A DNA stretch of 21,020 nucleotides from Xanthobacteraceae bacterium. GTDB taxonomy: Bacteria; Pseudomonadota; Alphaproteobacteria; Rhizobiales; Xanthobacteraceae. The notes beneath the pieces are model-generated. The model saw only the letters and a list, made by a program, of their open reading frames with translations. It searched no databases and had not been told where the DNA came from. Made by a program: the position numbers and the translations under genes. This document shows, one piece after another, positions 16,401 to 21,020 of this stretch. The stretch covers positions 1-21,020 of the forward strand of contig JASHRY010000100.1 in the NCBI GenBank assembly GCA_030037105.1, given 5' to 3'. Numbering within the stretch: the first letter of the stretch is position 1; each line of letters starts with the position of its first letter.

Positions 16401-16546
16401 AGCCTTTTGGCGGGACTGGAATGTCGGGGACCGGGCCCAAGGCGGGCGGGCCTAATTATCTCCGCCGCTTCGCGACCGAGCAGGTCGTCACCGTCAATAC
16501 CGCAGCCGCGGGCGGCAATGCCGGCCTGCTGGCGCTCGATGAATGA
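13454..16546 (+). CDS. putA: Bifunctional proline dehydrogenase / P5C dehydrogenase PutA
   Basis: A 1030-residue two-step enzyme converting proline to glutamate via pyrroline-5-carboxylate: an FAD-dependent PRODH barrel followed by an NAD-dependent aldehyde dehydrogenase. The PRODH half shows RLVKGAYWDTE (Tyr345 region) and the substrate-binding RRLLENGANSSFV; the ALDH half shows PWNFPLAIF, the active-site Glu784 (AETGG) and nucleophile Cys818 (SAGQRCSALR). It lacks the N-terminal ribbon-helix-helix DNA-binding domain of the E. coli protein, so it should not repress itself. I chose the ATG at 13454, with GGAG about 7 nt upstream; ATGs at 13427 and 13442 are alternatives. The 171-bp divergent spacer shows no regulator gene. 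Confidence 0.97.
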   Translation: MTTADAGPPFRAPFAPPDEELAVGFLADAGRDAAAEHRIDARTRRLVEAIRAKAGGLGGIEDFLHAFSLSTKEGLVLMVLAEALLRVPDASTADRLIEDKLAAGRWLDSDVKSTALLVSASAWTLGIAARIIHPGETPETILDNIARRLGLPAVRAAIRRAMRLIGSHFVLGQTIEEALDRARSHAEFRYSFDMLGEGARCAVDAERYYDAYAAAIEAIGSIAGNAAPSSRPGISVKLSALHPRFEAISRERVLAELVPRLLELARLAKARALQFTVDAEEADRLELSLDVIGAVLADPSLNGWDGFGLVVQAYQKRALPLIDWIEQTAAASAGRLAVRLVKGAYWDTEIKRAQERGLADYPVFTRKAMTDLCYMACVKKLLAARNRLFPQFATHNALTVATVIEDAGGVTGFEFQRLYGMGEALYEALLAEWPAAACRVYAPVGGHRDLLAYLVRRLLENGANSSFVSVAVDPSVPIEEILRRPQSRIAGAHAARNTKIALPRDLYAPERRNSTGVEFGDRASLDALLGEVAAATRATEAAPLIDGVALPGIARTVISPIDGRPIGVVREGDEAIVRAAMAAAAAGFPSWAATPYGERAAVLERAANRLEENRGQFIALLQNEGGKTLDDALAELREAVDHCRYYAAQARISLAPQTLPGPTGESNVLGYRGRGVFVCISPWNFPLAIFLGQVSAALVAGNAVVAKPAEQTPLIAARAVALLHEAGVPASALHLVLGDGKVGASLVADPRVAGVAFTGSIAVGRAVSRALAAKSGPIVPLIAETGGINAMIVDATALPEQVIDDVIASAFRSAGQRCSALRLLCLQEDVAGPILDMLVGAARELRIGDPRESATHVGPVIEADAKQKLESWIAAMGHAGRVRFRWNSDRPLPVGGTYVAPTIVELDRASDLKQEVFGPVLHVVRWKVEELDALLDDIAANGTALTLGIHSRIDLTVERIVARLPHGNIYVNRTMIGAVVGTQPFGGTGMSGTGPKAGGPNYLRRFATEQVVTVNTAAAGGNAGLLALDE

Positions 16547-16614
16547 ACCTCCCGGCCCGGCCGATCCCGTGAGTTTAACACAATTGCGACGATATCGGGT
16601 TATTCTGCTTTGCC

Positions 16615-16995
16615 ATGCCTGATTCGATCACCCGCCTCTACCACGCGGCGCTCGCTTGCCGGCACGATGATCCGTCGACCTCGCGGACCGCGCGGCTCCT
16701 TCGCTCCGGCCGCAGCAAGATGGCGAAAAAGCTTGCCGAGGAGGCGGTCGAGGTGGTCATCGACGCCATGCACGGCGACCGCGACGCAGTCGTGAGGGAA
16801 AGCGCCGACCTCATTTACAATTTGGTGGTGCTGTGGATCGCCGCCGGCATCCGGCCGGAGGATGTCTGGAAAGAGATGGACCGCCGCGAGCGGCTTCTCG
16901 GCATCGCCGAAAAGGTGCCCAAGAAAGCGCTCGACGACAGCGCGCGTCGCAAAATCGTCATGCTCGAAAGCCGCCGGTTCCGCAAACGGCGCTGA
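16615..16995 (+). CDS. HisE-like phosphoribosyl-ATP diphosphatase (PRA-PH/MazG fold)
   Basis: A 126-residue all-alpha pyrophosphohydrolase of the HisE branch of the MazG superfamily. The metal-binding pattern is intact: Glu42, Glu43 and Glu46 (LAEEAVEVV), then Glu62 and Asp65 (ESADL). As HisE it would convert phosphoribosyl-ATP to phosphoribosyl-AMP in histidine synthesis. It is slightly longer than usual, with a basic C-terminal tail (SRRFRKRR). No his genes are beside it, so it may be a second copy or a house-cleaning NTP pyrophosphatase. It begins 68 bp after putA; there is no clear Shine-Dalgarno, and TATTCT lies 8 nt before the ATG. Confidence 0.85.
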   Translation: MPDSITRLYHAALACRHDDPSTSRTARLLRSGRSKMAKKLAEEAVEVVIDAMHGDRDAVVRESADLIYNLVVLWIAAGIRPEDVWKEMDRRERLLGIAEKVPKKALDDSARRKIVMLESRRFRKRR

Positions 16996-17137
16996 TCGTC
17001 CGGCGTCGGCCGCGGCTCGGCACGGCCGATAGACAATCACTTCCCTCGCCGCTACGAGGTCGTAAATCAAACTTCCCTTGTTCGCGGGCAAGCGGAATCC
17101 AGATCCTGACCGCGGAACGCGCTATAGGTTGCCGCCC

Positions 17138-17719
17138 ATGCTGCGCCGCCTGTATGATTGGTGCATCGACGCCGCCGGCAAGCCCCACGCGTCGTGGATT
17201 TTGGGTGCGGTATCCTTCGCGGAAAGCTCTTTCTTCCCGGTCCCGCCCGACGCGATGCTGATCCCGATGGCGCTGGCGCGCCCCGACCGGGCCTGGTTCT
17301 TCGCCACTCTTTGCACCGCGACTTCGGTTGTCGGCGGGCTTCTTGGCTACTTCATCGGCGCGACGCTCTACGACACAGTCGGACACTGGCTGATCCAACT
17401 CTACGGCTACGGGGACAAGGTCGAGGCGTTCCGCACGGCCTATGCGCATTACGGCGCCTGGATCATCCTCATCAAGGGCCTCACGCCCATTCCCTACAAG
17501 ATCGTCACCATCACGTCAGGCTTTGCCGGCTTCAATGTCGGCTTGTTCGTCGTGATGTCGGTCATCACGCGCGGCGTGCGTTTCTACGTGGAGGCCTTTC
17601 TGCTCAACCGTTACGGCGCACGCGCGCGTGGTATCATCGAGGAGCGGCTCACGCTGTGGGTGGGACTCGGCGCGGCGGCGCTGGTGATTGGCTTTATCAT
17701 TGTCGTACGCGTATTCTGA
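17138..17719 (+). CDS. YqaA/DedA-like membrane protein (VTT domain)
   Basis: A 193-residue inner-membrane protein of the SNARE-associated/VTT group, YqaA branch. Several hydrophobic segments are visible. The re-entrant-loop signatures are FAESSFFPVPPDAMLIPMA (about 26-44) and the second half-site LIKGLTPIPYKIVTITSGF, followed by a conserved Arg in TRGVRF. These are characteristic of proteins now linked to lipid scrambling or undecaprenyl/phospholipid transport; the exact cargo here is unknown. I start at the ATG at 17138, which removes a non-conserved extension. A TATAGG box lies 9 nt before it. Confidence 0.88.
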   Translation: MLRRLYDWCIDAAGKPHASWILGAVSFAESSFFPVPPDAMLIPMALARPDRAWFFATLCTATSVVGGLLGYFIGATLYDTVGHWLIQLYGYGDKVEAFRTAYAHYGAWIILIKGLTPIPYKIVTITSGFAGFNVGLFVVMSVITRGVRFYVEAFLLNRYGARARGIIEERLTLWVGLGAAALVIGFIIVVRVF

Positions 17720-17770
17720 CCCGCCGGCGCAGGCGCGGCATGTGTCGATGAGCCCGGAATCCTTGCGGCC

Positions 17771-18553
17771 ATGATGACCGAAGCCGACCGCAACAAGGCC
17801 GCCGATATCCTCCTTGCCGCGGAGAAAGCGCGTAGACAGGCCGTCCAGCTCAGCAAGACCTGGCCCGACATTACGATCGAGGACGCCTACGCGATCTCGA
17901 CCGAAGTTGCCGGTCGCAAGCTCGCGGCTGGCGCCAGGCTCATCGGCCACAAGGTCGGGCTCACCTCGAAGGCGATGCAGCGCTCCTCGCAGATCGACGA
18001 GCCCGATTACGGCCACCTCCTCGACACCATGATGATCGCCGACGGCGCCCGCATCGCGCACGAGAATTACTGCCTGCCGCGGGTCGAGATCGAGCTCGCC
18101 TTCATCCTCGGCCGGCCGTTGCGCGGCCCGGGCGTGCGCCTGCCCGACGTGTTGCGTGCAACCGAATACGTCGTGCCGGCGATCGAGATCGTCGATGCGC
18201 GGCTCATGGATCCGCGCAAAATCTTCGACACCGTCGCCGACAATGGCGCCGCCGCCGGCATCGTCATCGGTGGCCGGCCGGTCGGGCCGCTGGAGATCGA
18301 TCTGCGCTGGGTCGGCGGCATCATGTACCGCAATTCCGAGATCGAGGAGACCGGCCTCGCCGCCGGCGTGCTCGGCCATCCGGCGCTCGGCGTTGCCTGG
18401 CTCGCCAACAAGCTCGGAGCGCACGGGGTGACGCTCGAAGCGGGCCATCTCGTGCTCGCCGGCTCGTTCACGCGCGTCGTTTTCGCCAAAAAAGGCGACA
18501 CGCTGCACGCCGATTTTGGCGCGCGCGGCGGCATCGCAGTGCAGTTTGTTTGA
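17771..18553 (+). CDS. 2-oxo-hepta-3-ene-1,7-dioate hydratase-like (HpaH/FAH family)
   Basis: A 260-residue cytoplasmic hydratase of the fumarylacetoacetate-hydrolase fold, close in length and pattern to HpaH, which hydrates 2-oxo-hept-3-ene-1,7-dioate in homoprotocatechuate degradation. Metal ligands fit Glu106 and Glu108 (PRVEIELAFIL) and Glu139 (PAIEIVD). IGHKVGLTSKAMQ (58-70) is the N-terminal signature. No other hpa or meta-cleavage genes are adjacent, so 2-oxopent-4-enoate hydratase or oxaloacetate decarboxylase-like activity is equally possible. It is 51 bp after the YqaA gene on the same strand and may share its transcript. Confidence 0.88.
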   Translation: MMTEADRNKAADILLAAEKARRQAVQLSKTWPDITIEDAYAISTEVAGRKLAAGARLIGHKVGLTSKAMQRSSQIDEPDYGHLLDTMMIADGARIAHENYCLPRVEIELAFILGRPLRGPGVRLPDVLRATEYVVPAIEIVDARLMDPRKIFDTVADNGAAAGIVIGGRPVGPLEIDLRWVGGIMYRNSEIEETGLAAGVLGHPALGVAWLANKLGAHGVTLEAGHLVLAGSFTRVVFAKKGDTLHADFGARGGIAVQFV

Positions 18554-18629
18554 GGCGCGAACGATGCGTATTGAACATCGGTCGCTTTAGCGGAATCATG
18601 CGCGGGGCGGCGCGTGGCGAGGACGCGGG

Positions 18630-19268
18630 TTGGTCGTGCTTGCGTGCGAATTCAGGCGCTGGATTTTGGCCGCCGCGGCGATCTTTTTGCCGGCGACGCT
18701 TCTTCACGCGGCGCTGCCCTCGCCGACCGACGTTCCCGACAGCACCGTGTGGCTGACCGGCCAGCTTCTGATCGCCTCGCCCGATTTGCACGATGCGCCC
18801 TTCGATCACGCCGTCATTCTGTTGGCGCGGCATAATCGCGAGGGCGCGCTCGGCATCATCATCAATCGGCCCCTCGCCCAACGTCCGCTTGCCGGCCTGC
18901 TCGCGGCATTCGGGGCGGACGCGAGCGGCGTCACCACCAGCGTCCGCGTTTTTTTCGGCGGTCCCGTCGACCCCAATGTCGGCTTCGTGATCCACAGCGC
19001 CGATTATCGCCGCCCCGACACCCTGGACATCGACGGGCGGGTCGCGCTCACGAGCGATTCCGATGTGCTGCGCGACATCGGCCTCGGCAAGGGACCGCGC
19101 AAGAGCCTCGTCGCCTTCGGCTATGCCGGCTGGGCGCCGGGACAGATCGAGGACGAACTCGCCCGCGGCGTCTGGATGACAGTGCCGGAAGAGCCGGCGC
19201 TCGTCTTCGACGACGACCGCACCAAGGTCTGGACCGACGCGCTGGCGCGGCACAAGCCGGGGCGATGA
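18630..19268 (+). CDS. YqgE/AlgH-family protein with N-terminal signal peptide
   Basis: A 212-residue YqgE/AlgH protein. The core begins at GQLLIASPDL (about 44) and shows REGALGIIINRPLA, VFFGGPVDPNVGFVIHS, SDSDVLRDIG and FGYAGWAPGQIEDEL, all hallmark segments. Unlike usual YqgE proteins, which start directly at the core and are cytoplasmic, this has about 27 residues resembling a Sec signal (FRRWILAAAAIFLPATLLHA). The start is a TTG at 18630, with GAGGA 6 nt upstream; GTG at 18636 is an alternative. No ATG fits this frame. AlgH was named for an effect on alginate synthesis; the biochemical role of the family is unknown. It lies 76 bp after the hydratase gene. Confidence 0.85.
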   Translation: MVVLACEFRRWILAAAAIFLPATLLHAALPSPTDVPDSTVWLTGQLLIASPDLHDAPFDHAVILLARHNREGALGIIINRPLAQRPLAGLLAAFGADASGVTTSVRVFFGGPVDPNVGFVIHSADYRRPDTLDIDGRVALTSDSDVLRDIGLGKGPRKSLVAFGYAGWAPGQIEDELARGVWMTVPEEPALVFDDDRTKVWTDALARHKPGR

Positions 19269-19271
19269 ACG

Positions 19272-19378
19272 CCTCTCGCTTTCCGCTTGCGGGAAGAAGG
19301 TCGGTACGAGGGCACCCTTGGCGGCGCGGCGCGAAATTTCGGCGATTTCGCGATCTCTCTCCGCCCGCGAGGAGAGGT
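19272..19378. repeat. Hairpin-pair intergenic repeat before the thiC promoter
   Basis: Three inverted repeats lie in order: CTTTCC-GCTTGC-GGGAAG (79-96 of the 19200s, one G-U pair), CGCGAAAT/ATTTCGCG (19330-19352, perfect), and CTCTCC/GGAGAG (19357-19376). The first hairpin is followed by AAGGTCGG, as in the repeat inside thiC (GAGGTCGG). It occupies the gap between the YqgE gene and the thiC promoter and could terminate upstream transcription. Confidence 0.6.
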
Positions 19379-19391
19379 GAAAAGTGGTGCG

Positions 19392-19419
19392 TTGACACCC
19401 CCTGCCTGCGGCTTACATT
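19392..19419 (+). promoter_or_regulatory. Sigma70-like promoter of thiC
   Basis: TTGACA (19392-19397) and TACATT (19414-19419) are separated by 16 nt. Transcription would start near 19426, exactly at the 5' strand of the riboswitch P1 stem, which supports the call. Confidence 0.7.
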
Positions 19420-19426
19420 AATAGCG

Positions 19427-21020
<1,594 letters not shown>

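Overview
This is a GC-rich chromosomal window from an alphaproteobacterium, most likely of the order Hyphomicrobiales (Bradyrhizobium/Xanthobacteraceae-like). That placement is an inference. It rests on base composition, the divergent xerC/priA pair, a minimal PutA without a DNA-binding domain, and palindromic mosaic repeats of the kind scattered through those genomes. Genes are tightly packed, nearly all housekeeping or metabolic. I see no rRNA, tRNA, CRISPR array, prophage or defence island.

Layout. 1-967: a leftward alpha/beta hydrolase. 968-1296: a spacer holding a frameshifted, truncated IS481-type transposase fragment that abuts the start of a rightward exported lytic transglycosylase (1297-2109). 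2121-2224: a palindromic mosaic repeat. 2342-5208: a leftward run of class I glutamine amidotransferase, SDR oxidoreductase, TerB-like protein (overlapping the SDR by 4 bp) and a TPR lipoprotein. 5396-6346: xerC, leftward, divergent from priA (6473-8647). 8665-10041: a leftward D,D-carboxypeptidase with a long basic tail. 10299-12194: an SCP2-type thiolase and an AHSA1/SRPBCC protein. 12251-13282: a leftward orphan NMT1/THI5-like solute-binding protein, divergent from the bifunctional proline catabolic gene putA (13454-16546). 16615-19268: a HisE-like PRA-PH protein, a YqaA/DedA-like membrane protein, an HpaH-like hydratase and a YqgE/AlgH-family protein with an apparent signal peptide. 19392-21020: a sigma70-like promoter, a TPP riboswitch and the 5' three quarters of thiC.

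Functional themes are cell wall remodelling (transglycosylase, D,D-carboxypeptidase), chromosome maintenance (XerC, PriA), carbon and nitrogen catabolism (PutA, thiolase, hydratase) and thiamine synthesis under TPP control. Most neighbours do not form one pathway.

The most striking feature is inside thiC. A 112-bp multi-hairpin repeat lies in frame within the coding sequence, adding about 40 residues at a junction that is short in other ThiC proteins. A related hairpin-pair repeat lies just upstream of the riboswitch. Other points worth a look are the exported YqgE, the IS481 remnant touching the transglycosylase start, and short tandem duplications spanning two stop codons. I did not find a convincing new multigene system.
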